Shown in pieces: positions 12,419 through 26,961 of a DNA stretch of 64,000 nt (its first letter is position 1; every line of letters begins with the position of its first letter). The stretch comes from Callipepla californica brunnescens (taxonomy: Eukaryota; Chordata; Aves; Galliformes; Odontophoridae), in assembly GCA_023055505.1 (NCBI GenBank), contig JALIRH010000147.1, positions 372,001 through 436,000 on the forward strand, in the 5' to 3' direction. A program made the translations under genes and the position numbers. The notes under the pieces were generated by a model. The model was given only the letters and a program-made list of their open reading frames with translations. It did no database searches and was not told the DNA's origin.

Positions 12419-14221
12419 CAAACCCAATCCAAACCCCAAACCTACTCCTATTCCTAAACCTTATCTTAACCCTAAACCAAACCCAAACCCAAGGCCCTCC
12501 CCTTCTCTCAGCCTAACACTCAAACTAACCTAAACCCGAAACTAACCCTACATTTATCCTAATCTTATCCATATTCTAAGGCCTAACCCTACTCTGACCA
12601 GAAAGCTCATGTTGTCTAAAATCTACCCCTTACCTAAAACCTAAATCGACAAAAAAACCTAACCCGAAACCTCAACCTAACTCTTCTCCTAACTAGAACA
12701 CCAGCACTTCACCTTACCCTAACTGGAAACCTAGGACTAAATCCTTACCTTGTCCAGAACCCTATTCCTAACCCAAACCAGAATTCTAACCTCTACCCTA
12801 ACCAAAACCCTTCCCCTAAACCTAAACCTAATGCTACCCTCAACCAAACCCTAGCCCTAAATCCTACCCTAAAACCAACACCACGTTTAAGCTCAAACCT
12901 CAAGCCTCAAAGAAAGCATCAGATTACCGCAGATCTCACCTAACACTAACCCCAATCCAATCCCTACTACTAACCCCAAACCCAATCCAAACACCAAAAC
13001 TATTCCTATTCCTAAACCTAACACTAAGCCAGAACCAAACCCAAGGCCTACCCCTTCTCTCAGCCTGACACTCAAACTAACCTAGACCTGAACGCAACGC
13101 TAAATCAAATACTAAAACTCACCCTTAGCCAAGGCCCTTTTAGGACCCTTCCCTGGTCCTAAAACTAAAGAGAACCCTACCCCTTCCACTAAACCTTCAT
13201 CTACATCCCTAACCCTTACCCTAAACCTAAATCTACACCAAAACCTAACCCTAACCCTAACATGTCTTCTAACTGTAAAACTAACGCTTCACCTAACCCG
13301 AACTGAAACCCCAGGACTAAACCTTACCTAACACCTAGCTATATTCCTAACCCTATCCTGAAACCTAACGTTAACCCTAACCCTAAAAACAACTTGGAAC
13401 CAAACCCTAACCCTAACCTAACCCTTATCAGAACCCTAAATCTAATCCTAACCGTTACCTCAATTGAACTCCAATTCTTCCTGAAATCTAAATGGGACCT
13501 TAAAACCAACCCCAGATTGAAGCCCAACCCTAAACCTAACACAAAGCATTAGATTACCACAGCCATCACCTAACTCTAACCCCAGCCTTAACGCTAATAC
13601 TATCCCAAACACTATTCCAATTCCTAAACCCAACACAAACCCAAAAACACAAAGCCTACAATTCTCACAGCCTAACACTGAAAGGAAACCTAAATCTTAC
13701 CCTAACTCTAAAACTAATCCAAAGCATGACCACAATTTCAACTCTAAATCTACCTTCAAACTAAAGCTGACCCTAACACCAACCTCAAGTAAAAGCCCAA
13801 CCCTAAGCCTAACACAAAGCATTAGATTACCACAACGCTCACCTAACTTCTAACCCCCACCCTAACACTAATACTAAAGCAATCAGATTCCAAATACTAA
13901 CCCAATTCCTATTCTGAAACCCAAAACTATTCCAAAAACAAACCCAAGGCCTAACCTTTCTCTCACCCTAACAATCAAAGAAAACCTATTCCTAAACCTA
14001 ATCCTAAATCTAGTCCTAACCCTAACCCTCACCCTTAATCTAACCCCAACCCCCACCCAGAAGCTAACACTTAGCATTGTACAATACCTAAACGTACCCC
14101 TAATCCTTATCACTAAACCTAAAAGGAACCTGAAACATAGTGCTAAATCCGAACCCTAACCCTGAAGACTAACGCTAACAATGAACCAATTCCTATACCT
14201 TTTCCTTCCTCCAAATTGATT

Positions 14222-14815
14222 CCTAGCACTAACCCTAACCCTACATTAACCCTATCCTAACCCTAACCCTAACCCTAGCCCTAAACTACATTAACCCTAA
14301 CCCTAACCCTAACCCTAACCCTAGCCCTAACCTAACTCTAACCCTAACCCTAACCCTAAACCTAATGCTAACCCTTACCCTACCCTAACCCTAACCCTAC
14401 CATACCCTAAACCTAACCTACCCTAACACTAACCCTAACCCTAACCCTAAACCTAAACCTAAACCTAAACCTAACCCTAACCCTAACCCTAACTCTAACC
14501 TTAACCCTAACCCTAACCCTAACCTAACCCTAACCCTAATCCTAACCCTAACCCTAACTCTAATTCCTAACCCTTACCTTAACTGTATCACAATCCCTAT
14601 CCTAATTCTTACCCTAACCCTAACCCTTACCTAACCCTAACCCTAACCCTAACCCTAACCCTAACCCTAACCCTAACCCTAACCCTAACCCTAACCCTAA
14701 CCTCAACCCAAACCCTAACCCTAACCCTAACCCTAACCCTAACCCTAACCCTAAACCTAACCCTAACCCTAACCCTAACCCTAACCCTAACCCTACCCCT
14801 AACCCTACTTTACCC
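14222..14815. repeat. Near-perfect CCCTAA tract, unit 2
   Basis: A perfect run of about twelve repeats lies around 14630-14702. It has one TGTATCACAATCCC block near 14585 and four consecutive CCTAAA variants near 14449. Confidence 0.9.
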
Positions 14816-17082
14816 TAACCCTAATCCTAACACTAACTCTAACTTTATTCCTTACCCTAACACTAATCCAATCCCGAACCCTAACCCTAATCCTAGCCCT
14901 AACTCTAACTTTATTCGTAACCCTACCCCTAATCCAAACAATAACCCTTACCCTAATCAAACCCTATCCCTATTCCTAACCCTTACCCTAACCGTATCAC
15001 AATCCCTATCCTAACTCTTACCATAACCCAAACCCTAACCTAACCCTAACCCTAACCCTAACCCTATCCCTAACCCCTACCCTAACCCTAACCTTAACTC
15101 TACCCTAACCGTATTCCTACCCTAACCCTAACCCTAATCCTAGCCCTTACTCTAACTTTATTCCTAACCCTACCCCTGATCCAAACACTAACCCTAACCT
15201 TAATGTAACCCTAACCCTATTCCTAACCCTTACCCTAACTGTATCCCATTCCCTATCCTAACTCTTACCATAACCCTAACCCTGATGCTAATGCTAACCC
15301 TAACCCTGAATCTAACCCTTACCCTAACCCTATCCCTTACCCAGAAGCTAACACTTAGCGTTGTACAATACCTAACCGTACCCTAACCCTATCCCTAAAC
15401 CTAAAAGGAACCCAAACTCTAACCCTAAATCTGTCCCTGAGCCTAACCTTCAACCTTACCCTAACCTTAACCCTAACCCTGTTCCATTCTCTAAACATAT
15501 CTGTAAGCATTACCTTCATCCTAACTCGAACTCTACCCTAACCCTATCCCTTTGACCCCAACACAAAACCCAGATTGAGCCTGACCCTAACCTAGGTAGC
15601 ATCAAGTGTATGTAGGGTGAATTTGAGTTTTAGGGTCAAAGTTAAATTGTTAGTTTTAGGGTTAGGGTGAAGGATTGCTTTAGTTCTAGTATTAGGGTGT
15701 TTGGGGGTAGGGTTAGGGTAAGGATTTTGGAGTGGATTAGGTTTAGGGTCAGGTTTGGGGGAGTTTTGGGGTTAGGGTTAGATTTAGGATTAGGGTTAGC
15801 AAAAAAGTTGTTTTAGTTTTAGTTTAGGTTAGTGCTAGGATTAGGTTGAGTGTTCTTGTGAAGTTTAGGTTTAGGGTTAGGTTTAGGTTTAGATTGAGGT
15901 TTAGGGTAAGGAGTAGGGTTCATTTGACTTTTAGGGTCAGAGTAGAGTTAAGTCGTGTTAGGGTTAAGGTTAAGAACAGGATTCAGATTCCAATTAGGTT
16001 TTGGGTTCCTACTAGGGATAGGCCTCAAATTAGTGTTAAGGTTAGGGTTAGGGTTAGGTATAGGGAAAGGGTTAGTGTTAAGGCCAGGGCAAGTGTATGG
16101 TTTAGGGTAAAGATTGGATTTAGGGTTAGGTTTAGATGTAGGTTTGGTTTGATCGTTAGGGTGTGAGAAGGCACCGGCCTTGGATTTCATTTGGAGATTG
16201 GGTAAGGTTTAGGAATAGGAATAACATTGGTGTTTAAAAGATGATTAGTGTTAGTATTAGGGAGAGGGTTACGGTTAGAGTTTAGTTAGGGTTGTTAGTT
16301 TTAGAGTGAGGGATAGGGGTATGGTTTGGTCTAGTACTTGGGTTAGGGTTTGGGATAGTCCTAGCATTAGTGTTAGGGTTAGGGTTCCGTTAGGGTTGTG
16401 GTAATCTGATGCTAGGTGTCGGGATTAGGGTTGTGCTTAAATGTGGGTTTGGTTTGAGGGTCAGAGTTAGGGTTAGGGTAGAGTATTAGGGTAAGAGTTA
16501 GGATTAGGTTTAGGATTAGGATAAAGATTAGGTTAGGATTAGTGTTGGCTTTAGGGTTGTGTCTGGGAGAAGGGTTAGTGTTAGGGATAGACTTAGGGTA
16601 AGAGTAAGTGTTAGGAATAGGCATAGGTTTTGGGAAAGTTTCAGAGTTTGGACTGGATTTATGATTAGGGTTAGGGACAAAGATTTTTTGAGATTTATGA
16701 TTAGATTTAGGGAGAAAAGTAGGCTGACTTGTGGTGTTAGCAGTAGGTTTAGGTTTAGGTTTAGGTTTAGGATTCCATTTGTATTTATTGATCGAGGTTG
16801 GGTTAGTTGGAGTGTAAAGGTCAGAGTAGGGTTAGGCCTTGGGATAGGGTTAAGGTTTGGAATAGGATTAGGATTCAAATGATGTTACGGGTTGGTGTTA
16901 GGGTTAGGGAAAGGTTAGGATCAGGGTTGAGGTCAGGGTTAGGTATAGGAAAAGGGTTAGTGTTAGGGCTAGGGCAATTGGAAGGGTTAGGCTTAGGCTT
17001 AGATATTAGGGTTAGGTTTAGGCGGAGGTTTGGTTCGAGTGTCAGGGTGAGAGAAGGGGTAGGCCTGGGGTTTGGTTTTGGG

Positions 17083-17273
17083 TTACATCATACAAATCAT
17101 CCCATACATTAGCTGGGGTGGGAGGTGCAAGGAACAGCCAGCAAAGTGCTGAGTTCATTCCAATCAGAGGACCTGAAGATCGGGTAGCTACTATCAAACC
17201 GTTTGTGTTGCCAATTCCGATGATATTTATGGGGCCCTGATGTTATGGTTCAGTGGGGAGTCACTATCAAGTC
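17083..17273 (+). pseudogene. pro: Protease fragment, unit 3
   Basis: Same 191 bp with the same two junctions: G-rich sequence ending TTTTGGG on the left, CAAACCC on the right. I saw no private difference. Confidence 0.78.
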
Positions 17274-19071
17274 CAAACCCAATCCAAACCCCAAACCTAC
17301 TCCTATTCCTAAACCTTATCTTAACCCTAAACCAAACCCAAACCCAAGGCCCTCCCCTTCTCTCAGCCTAACACTCAAACTAACCTAAACCCGAAACTAA
17401 CCCTACATTTATCCTAATCTTATCCATATTCTAAGGCCTAACCCTACTCTGACCAGAAAGCTCATGTTGTCTAAAATCTACCCCTTACCTAAAACCTAAA
17501 TCGACAAAAAAACCTAACCCGAAACCTCAACCTAACTCTTCTCCTAACTAGAACACCAGCACTTCACCTTACCCTAACTGGAAACCTAGGACTAAATCCT
17601 TACCTTGTCCAGAACCCTATTCCTAACCCAAACCAGAATTCTAACCTCTACCCTAACCAAAACCCTTCCCCTAAACCTAAACCTAATGCTACCCTCAACC
17701 AAACCCTAGCCCTAAATCCTACCCTAAAACCAACACCACGTTTAAGCTCAAACCTCAAGCCTCAAAGAAAGCATCAGATTACCGCAGATCTCACCTAACA
17801 CTAACCCCAATCCAATCCCTACTACTAACCCCAAACCCAATCCAAACACCAAAACTATTCCTATTCCTAAACCTAACACTAAGCCAGAACCAAACCCAAG
17901 GCCTACCCCTTCTCTCAGCCTGACACTCAAACTAACCTAGACCTGAACGCAACGCTAAATCAAATACTAAAACTCACCCTTAGCCAAGGCCCTTTTAGGA
18001 CCCTTCCCTGGTCCTAAAACTAAAGAGAACCCTACCCCTTCCACTAAACCTTCATCTACATCCCTAACCCTTACCCTAAACCTAAATCTACACCAAAACC
18101 TAACCCTAACCCTAACATGTCTTCTAACTGTAAAACTAACGCTTCACCTAACCCGAACTGAAACCCCAGGACTAAACCTTACCTAACACCTAGCTATATT
18201 CCTAACCCTATCCTGAAACCTAACGTTAACCCTAACCCTAAAAACAACTTGGAACCAAACCCTAACCCTAACCTAACCCTTATCAGAACCCTAAATCTAA
18301 TCCTAACCGTTACCTCAATTGAACTCCAATTCTTCCTGAAATCTAAATGGGACCTTAAAACCAACCCCAGATTGAAGCCCAACCCTAAACCTAACACAAA
18401 GCATTAGATTACCACAGCCATCACCTAACTCTAACCCCAGCCTTAACGCTAATACTATCCCAAACACTATTCCAATTCCTAAACCCAACACAAACCCAAA
18501 AACACAAAGCCTACAATTCTCACAGCCTAACACTGAAAGGAAACCTAAATCTTACCCTAACTCTAAAACTAATCCAAAGCATGACCACAATTTCAACTCT
18601 AAATCTACCTTCAAACTAAAGCTGACCCTAACACCAACCTCAAGCCCAACCCTAAGCCTAACACAAAGCATTAGATTACCACAACGCTCACCTAACTTCT
18701 AACCCCCACCCTAACACTAATACTAAAGCAATCAGATTCCAAATACTAACCCAATTCCTATTCTGAAACCCAAAACTATTCCAAAAACAAACCCAAGGCC
18801 TAACCTTTCTCTCACCCTAACAATCAAAGAAAACCTATTCCTAAACCTAATCCTAAATCTAGTCCTAACCCTAACCCTCACCCTTAATCTAACCCCAACC
18901 CCCACCCAGAAGCTAACACTTAGCATTGTACAATACCTAAACGTACCCCTAATCCTTATCACTAAACCTAAAAGGAACCTGAAACATAGTGCTAAATCCG
19001 AACCCTAACCCTGAAGACTAACGCTAACAATGAACCAATTCCTATACCTTTTCCTTCCTCCAAATTGATTC

Positions 19072-19650
19072 CTAGCACTAACCCTAACCCTACATTAACC
19101 CTATCCTAACCCTAACCCTAACCCTAGCCCTAAACTACATTAACCCTAACCCTAACCCTAACCCTAACCCTAGCCCTAACCTAACTCTAACCCTAACCCT
19201 AACCCTAAACCTAATGCTAACCCTTACCCTACCCTAACCCTAACCCTACCATACCCTAAACCTAACCTACCCTAACACTAACCCTAACCCTAACCCTAAA
19301 CCTAAACCTAAACCTAAACCTAACCCTAACCCTAACCCTAACTCTAACCTTAACCCTAACCCTAACCCTAACCTAACCCTAACCCTAATCCTAACCCTAA
19401 CCCTAACTCTAATTCCTAACCCTTACCTTAACTGTATCACAATCCCTATCCTAATTCTTACCCTAACCCTAACCCTTACCTAACCCTAACCCTAACCCTA
19501 ACCCTAACCCTAACCCTAACCCTAACCCTAACCCTAACCTCAACCCAAACCCTAACCCTAACCCTAACCCTAACCCTAACCCTAACCCTAAACCTAACCC
19601 TAACCCTAACCCTAACCCTAACCCTAACCCTACCCCTAACCCTACTTTAC
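19072..19650. repeat. Near-perfect CCCTAA tract, unit 3
   Basis: Same layout as in unit 2 but with fewer perfect repeats in the central run. Length differences between units are concentrated in this kind of tract. Confidence 0.9.
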
Positions 19651-21919
19651 CCTAACCCTAATCCTAACACTAACTCTAACTTTATTCCTTACCCTAACAC
19701 TAATCCAATCCCGAACCCTAACCCTAATCCTAGCCCTAACTCTAACTTTATTCGTAACCCTACCCCTAATCCAAACAATAACCCTTACCCTAATCAAACC
19801 CTATCCCTATTCCTAACCCTTACCCTAACCGTATCACAATCCCTATCCTAACTCTTACCATAACCCAAACCCTAACCTAACCCTAACCCTAACCCTAACC
19901 CTATCCCTAACCCCTACCCTAACCCTAACCTTAACTCTACCCTAACCGTATTCCTACCCTAACCCTAACCCTAATCCTAGCCCTTACTCTAACTTTATTC
20001 CTAACCCTACCCCTGATCCAAACACTAACCCTAACCTTAATGTAACCCTAACCCTATTCCTAACCCTTACCCTAACTGTATCCCATTCCCTATCCTAACT
20101 CTTACCATAACCCTAACCCTGATGCTAATGCTAACCCTAACCCTGAATCTAACCCTTACCCTAACCCTATCCCTTACCCAGAAGCTAACACTTAGCGTTG
20201 TACAATACCTAACCGTACCCTAACCCTATCCCTAAACCTAAAAGGAACCCAAACTCTAACCCTAAATCTGTCCCTGAGCCTAACCTTCAACCTTACCCTA
20301 ACCTTAACCCTAACCCTGTTCCATTCTCTAAACATATCTGTAAGCATTACCTTCATCCTAACTCGAACTCTACCCTAACCCTATCCCTTTGACCCCAACA
20401 CAAAACCCAGATTGAGCCTGACCCTAACCTAGGTAGCATCAAGTGTATGTAGGGTGAATTTGAGTTTTAGGGTCAAAGTTAAATTGTTAGTTTTAGGGTT
20501 AGGGTGAAGGATTGCTTTAGTTCTAGTATTAGGGTGTTTGGGGGTAGGGTTAGGGTAAGGATTTTGGAGTGGATTAGGTTTAGGGTCAGGTTTGGGGGAG
20601 TTTTGGGGTTAGGGTTAGATTTAGGATTAGGGTTAGCAAAAAAGTTGTTTTAGTTTTAGTTTAGGTTAGTGCTAGGATTAGGTTGAGTGTTCTTGTGAAG
20701 TTTAGGTTTAGGGTTAGGTTTAGGTTTAGATTGAGGTTTAGGGTAAGGAGTAGGGTTCATTTGACTTTTAGGGTCAGAGTAGAGTTAAGTCGTGTTAGGG
20801 TTAAGGTTAAGAACAGGATTCAGATTCCAATTAGGTTTTGGGTTCCTACTAGGGATAGGCCTCAAATTAGTGTTAAGGTTAGGGTTAGGGTTAGGTATAG
20901 GGAAAGGGTTAGTGTTAAGGCCAGGGCAAGTGTATGGTTTAGGGTAAAGATTGGATTTAGGGTTAGGTTTAGATGTAGGTTTGGTTTGATCGTTAGGGTG
21001 TGAGAAGGCACCGGCCTTGGATTTCATTTGGAGATTGGGTAAGGTTTAGGAATAGGAATAACATTGGTGTTTAAAAGATGATTAGTGTTAGTATTAGGGA
21101 GAGGGTTACGGTTAGAGTTTAGTTAGGGTTGTTAGTTTTAGAGTGAGGGATAGGGGTATGGTTTGGTCTAGTACTTGGGTTAGGGTTTGGGATAGTCCTA
21201 GCATTAGTGTTAGGGTTAGGGTTCCGTTAGGGTTGTGGTAATCTGATGCTAGGTGTCGGGATTAGGGTTGTGCTTAAATGTGGGTTTGGTTTGAGGGTCA
21301 GAGTTAGGGTTAGGGTAGAGTATTAGGGTAAGAGTTAGGATTAGGTTTAGGATTAGGATAAAGATTAGGTTAGGATTAGTGTTGGCTTTAGGGTTGTGTC
21401 TGGGAGAAGGGTTAGTGTTAGGGATAGACTTAGGGTAAGAGTAAGTGTTAGGAATAGGCATAGGTTTTGGGAAAGTTTCAGAGTTTGGACTGGATTTATG
21501 ATTAGGGTTAGGGACAAAGATTTTTTTAGATTTATGATTAGATTTAGGGAGAAAAGTAGGCTGACTTGTGGTGTTAGCAGTAGGTTTAGGTTTAGGTTTA
21601 GGTTTAGGATTCCATTTGTATTTATTGATCGAGGTTGGGTTAGTTGGAGTGTAAAGGTCAGAGTAGGGTTAGGCCTTGGGATAGGGTTAAGGTTTGGAAT
21701 AGGATTAGGATTCAAATGATGTTACGGGTTGGTGTTAGGGTTAGGGAAAGGTTAGGATCAGGGTTGAGGTCAGGGTTAGGTATAGGAAAAGGGTTAGTGT
21801 TAGGGCTAGGGCAATTGGAAGGGTTAGGCTTAGGCTTAGATATTAGGGTTAGGTTTAGGCGGAGGTTTGGTTCGAGTGTCAGGGTGAGAGAAGGGGTAGG
21901 CCTGGGGTTTGGTTTTGGG

Positions 21920-22110
21920 TTACATCATACAAATCATCCCATACATTAGCTGGGGTGGGAGGTGCAAGGAACAGCCAGCAAAGTGCTGAGTTCATTCCAA
22001 TCAGAGGACCTGAAGATCGGGTAGCTACTATCAAACCGTTTGTGTTGCCAATTCCGATGATATTTATGGGGCCCTGATGTTATGGTTCAGTGGGGAGTCA
22101 CTATCAAGTC
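21920..22110 (+). pseudogene. pro: Protease fragment, unit 4
   Basis: Same 191 bp. The surrounding unit shares private variants with unit 3, but the fragment itself is invariant between them. Confidence 0.78.
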
Positions 22111-23911
22111 CAAACCCAATCCAAACCCCAAACCTACTCCTATTCCTAAACCTTATCTTAACCCTAAACCAAACCCAAACCCAAGGCCCTCCCCTTCTCT
22201 CAGCCTAACACTCAAACTAACCTAAACCCGAAACTAACCCTACATTTATCCTAATCTTATCCATATTCTAAGGCCTAACCCTACTCTGACCAGAAAGCTC
22301 ATGTTGTCTAAAATCTACCCCTTACCTAAAACCTAAATCGACAAAAAAACCTAACCCGAAACCTCAACCTAACTCTTCTCCTAACTAGAACACCAGCACT
22401 TCACCTTACCCTAACTGGAAACCTAGGACTAAATCCTTACCTTGTCCAGAACCCTATTCCTAACCCAAACCAGAATTCTAACCTCTACCCTAACCAAAAC
22501 CCTTCCCCTAAACCTAAACCTAATGCTACCCTCAACCAAACCCTAGCCCTAAATCCTACCCTAAAACCAACACCACGTTTAAGCTCAAACCTCAAGCCTC
22601 AAAGAAAGCATCAGATTACCGCAGATCTCACCTAACACTAACCCCAATCCAATCCCTACTACTAACCCCAAACCCAATCCAAACACCAAAACTATTCCTA
22701 TTCCTAAACCTAACACTAAGCCAGAACCAAACCCAAGGCCTACCCCTTCTCTCAGCCTGACACTCAAACTAACCTAGACCTGAACGCAACGCTAAATCAA
22801 ATACTAAAACTCACCCTTAGCCAAGGCCCTTTTAGGACCCTTCCCTGGTCCTAAAACTAAAGAGAACCCTACCCCTTCCACTAAACCTTCATCTACATCC
22901 CTAACCCTTACCCTAAACCTAAATCTACACCAAAACCTAACCCTAACCCTAACATGTCTTCTAACTGTAAAACTAACGCTTCACCTAACCCGAACTGAAA
23001 CCCCAGGACTAAACCTTACCTAACAAACACCTAGCTATATTCCTAACCCTATCCTGAAACCTAACGTTAACCCTAACCCTAAAAACAACTTGGAACCAAA
23101 CCCTAACCCTAACCTAACCCTTATCAGAACCCTAAATCTAATCCTAACCGTTACCTCAATTGAACTCCAATTCTTCCTGAAATCTAAATGGGACCTTAAA
23201 ACCAACCCCAGATTGAAGCCCAACCCTAAACCTAACACAAAGCATTAGATTACCACAGCCATCACCTAACTCTAACCCCAGCCTTAACGCTAATACTATC
23301 CCAAACACTATTCCAATTCCTAAACCCAACACAAACCCAAAAACACAAAGCCTACAATTCTCACAGCCTAACACTGAAAGGAAACCTAAATCTTACCCTA
23401 ACTCTAAAACTAATCCAAAGCATGACCACAATTTCAACTCTAAATCTACCTTCAAACTAAAGCTGACCCTAACACCAACCTCAAGCCCAACCCTAAGCCT
23501 AACACAAAGCATTAGATTACCACAACGCTCACCTAACTTCTAACCCCCACCCTAACACTAATACTAAAGCAATCAGATTCCAAATACTAACCCAATTCCT
23601 ATTCTGAAACCCAAAACTATTCCAAAAACAAACCCAAGGCCTAACCTTTCTCTCACCCTAACAATCAAAGAAAACCTATTCCTAAACCTAATCCTAAATC
23701 TAGTCCTAACCCTAACCCTCACCCTTAATCTAACCCCAACCCCCACCCAGAAGCTAACACTTAGCATTGTACAATACCTAAACGTACCCCTAATCCTTAT
23801 CACTAAACCTAAAAGGAACCTGAAACATAGTGCTAAATCCGAACCCTAACCCTGAAGACTAACGCTAACAATGAACCAATTCCTATACCTTTTCCTTCCT
23901 CCAAATTGATT

Positions 23912-24495
23912 CCTAGCACTAACCCTAACCCTACATTAACCCTATCCTAACCCTAACCCTAACCCTAGCCCTAAACTACATTAACCCTAACCCTAACCCT
24001 AACCCTAACCCTAGCCCTAACCTAACTCTAACCCTAACCCTAACCCTAAACCTAATGCTAACCCTTACCCTACCCTAACCCTAACCCTACCATACCCTAA
24101 ACCTAACCTACCCTAACACTAACCCTAACCCTAACCCTAAACCTAAACCTAAACCTAAACCTAACCCTAACCCTAACCCTAACTCTAACCTTAACCCTAA
24201 CCCTAACCCTAACCTAACCCTAACCCTAATCCTAACCCTAACCCTAACTCTAATTCCTAACCCTTACCTTAACTGTATCACAATCCCTATCCTAATTCTT
24301 ACCCTAACCCTAACCCTTACCTAACCCTAACCCTAACCCTAACCCTAACCCTAACCCTAACCCTAACCCTAACCCTAACCCTAACCTCAACCCAAACCCT
24401 AACCCTAACCCTAACCCTAACCCTAACCCTAACCCTAAACCTAACCCTAACCCTAACCCTAACCCTAACCCTAACCCTACCCCTAACCCTACTTT
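23912..24495. repeat. Near-perfect CCCTAA tract, unit 4
   Basis: Matches unit 3 in variant order, with about one extra repeat in the central run. Confidence 0.9.
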
Positions 24496-26770
24496 ACCCT
24501 AACCCTAATCCTAACACTAACTCTAACTTTATTCCTTACCCTAACACTAATCCAATCCCGAACCCTAACCCTAATCCTAGCCCTAACTCTAACTTTATTC
24601 GTAACCCTACCCCTAATCCAAACAATAACCCTTACCCTAATCAAACCCTATCCCTATTCCTAACCCTTACCCTAACCGTATCACAATCCCTATCCTAACT
24701 CTTACCATAACCCAAACCCTAACCTAACCCTAACCCTAACCCTAACCCTATCCCTAACCCCTACCCTAACCCTAACCTTAACTCTACCCTAACCGTATTC
24801 CTACCCTAACCCTAACCCTAATCCTAGCCCTTACTCTAACTTTATTCCTAACCCTACCCCTGATCCAAACACTAACCCTAACCTTAATGTAACCCTAACC
24901 CTATTCCTAACCCTTACCCTAACTGTATCCCATTCCCTATCCTAACTCTTACCATAACCCTAACCCTGATGCTAATGCTAACCCTAACCCTGAATCTAAC
25001 CCTTACCCTAACCCTATCCCTTACCCAGAAGCTAACACTTAGCGTTGTACAATACCTAACCGTACCCTAACCCTATCCCTAAACCTAAAAGGAACCCAAA
25101 CTCTAACCCTAAATCTGTCCCTGAGCCTAACCTTCAACCTTACCCTAACCTTAACCCTAACCCTGTTCCATTCTCTAAACATATCTGTAAGCATTACCTT
25201 CATCCTAACTCGAACTCTACCCTAACCCTATCCCTTTGACCCCAACACAAAACCCAGATTGAGCCTGACCCTAACCTAGGTAGCATCAAGTGTATGTAGG
25301 GTGAATTTGAGTTTTAGGGTCAAAGTTAAATTGTTAGTTTTAGGGTTAGGGTGAAGGATTGCTTTAGTTCTAGTATTAGGGTGTTTGGGGTTAGGGTTAG
25401 GGTAAGGATTTTGGAGTGGATTAGGTTTAGGGTCAGGTTTGGGGGAGTTTTGGGGTTAGGGTTAGATTTAGGATTAGGGTTAGCAAAAAAGTTGTTTTAG
25501 TTTTAGTTTAGGTTAGTGCTAGGATTAGGTTGAGTGTTCTTGTGAAGTTTAGGTTTAGGGTTAGGTTTAGGTTTAGATTGAGGTTTAGGGTAAGGAGTAG
25601 GGTTCATTTGACTTTTAGGGTCAGAGTAGAGTTAAGTCGTGTTAGGGTTAAGGTTAAGAACAGGATTCAGATTCCAATTAGGTTTTGGGTTCCTACTAGG
25701 GATAGGCCTCAAATTAGTGTTAAGGTTAGGGTTAGGGTTAGGTATAGGGAAAGGGTTAGTGTTAAGGCCAGGGCAAGTGTATGGTTTAGGGTAAAGATTG
25801 GATTTAGGGTTAGGTTTAGATGTAGGTTTGGTTTGATCGTTAGGGTGTGAGAAGGCACCGGCCTTGGATTTCATTTGGAGATTGGGTAAGGTTTAGGAAT
25901 AGGAATAACATTGGTGTTTAAAAGATGATTAGTGTTAGTATTAGGGATAGGGTTACGGTTAGAGTTTAGTTAGGGTTGTTAGTTTTAGAGTGAGGGATAG
26001 GGGTATGGTTTGGTCTAGTACTTGGGTTAGGGTTTGGGATAGTCCTAGCATTAGTGTTAGGGTTAGGGTTCCGTTAGGGTTGTGGTAATCTGATGCTAGG
26101 TGTCGGGATTAGGGTTGTGCTTAAATGTGGGTTTGGTTTGAGGGTCAGAGTTAGGGTTAGGGTAGAGTTAGAATTAGGGTAAGAGTTAGGATTAGGTTTA
26201 GGATTAGGATAAAGATTAGGTTAGGATTAGTGTTGGCTTTAGGGTTGTGTCTGGGAGAAGGGTTAGTGTTAGGGATAGACTTAGGGTAAGAGTAAGTGTT
26301 AGGAATAGGCATAGGTTTTGGGAAAGTTTCAGAGTTTGGACTGGATTTATGATTAGGGTTAGGGACAAAGATTTTTTGAGATTTATGATTAGATTTAGGG
26401 AGAAAAGTAGGCTGACTTGTGGTGTTAGCAGTAGGTTTAGGTTTAGGTTTAGGTTTAGGATTCCATTTGTATTTATTGATCGAGGTTGGGTTAGTTGGAG
26501 TGTAAAGGTCAGAGTAGGGTTAGGCCTTGGGATAGGGTTAAGGTTTGGAATAGGATTAGGATTCAAATGATGTTACGGGTTGGTGTTAGGGTTAGGGAAA
26601 GGTTAGGATCAGGGTTGAGGTCAGGGTTAGGTATAGGAAAAGGGTTAGTGTTAGGGCTAGGGCAATTGGAAGGGTTAGGCTTAGGCTTAGATATTAGGGT
26701 TAGGTTTAGGCGGAGGTTTGGTTCGAGTGTCAGGGTGAGAGAAGGGGTAGGCCTGGGGTTTGGTTTTGGG

Positions 26771-26961
26771 TTACATCATACAAATCATCCCATACATTAG
26801 CTGGGGTGGGAGGTGCAAGGAACAGCCAGCAAAGTGCTGAGTTCATTCCAATCAGAGGACCTGAAGATCGGGTAGCTACTATCAAACCGTTTGTGTTGCC
26901 AATTCCGATGATATTTATGGGGCCCTGATGTTATGGTTCAGTGGGGAGTCACTATCAAGTC
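26771..26961 (+). pseudogene. pro: Protease fragment, unit 5
   Basis: Same 191 bp and the same derived right-hand junction with C-rich telomere-type sequence. Confidence 0.78.

Larger units (their letters stand above)
10102..14971. repeat. Telomere-derived macrosatellite, unit 2
   Basis: About 4.87 kb. The CCTAGG strand switch is at 10732-10737. This unit carries an extra TAAAAG in the context CTCAAGTAAAAGCCCAACC (about 13787), shared only with unit 6. It has the short form CTAACACCTAGC near 13328, shared with units 3 and 5. The mosaic of shared variants points to exchange between non-adjacent units. Confidence 0.92.
14972..19808. repeat. Telomere-derived macrosatellite, unit 3
   Basis: About 4.84 kb, switch at 15591-15596. 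It shares three private variants with unit 4: TTTGGGGGTAGGG (about 15700), TATTAGGGAGAGGG (about 16255) and GTAGAGTATTAGGG (about 16478, a small deletion relative to other units). Units 3 and 4 are therefore the most recently separated pair. Confidence 0.92.
19809..24655. repeat. Telomere-derived macrosatellite, unit 4
   Basis: About 4.85 kb, switch at 20428-20433. It is nearly identical to unit 3 in the G-rich half. Near 23025 it carries CTAACAAACACC, as in units 1 and 6, where unit 3 has CTAACACC. One private change is the longer T-run GATTTTTTTAG near 21520. The sister relation to unit 3 therefore does not hold along the whole unit. Confidence 0.92.
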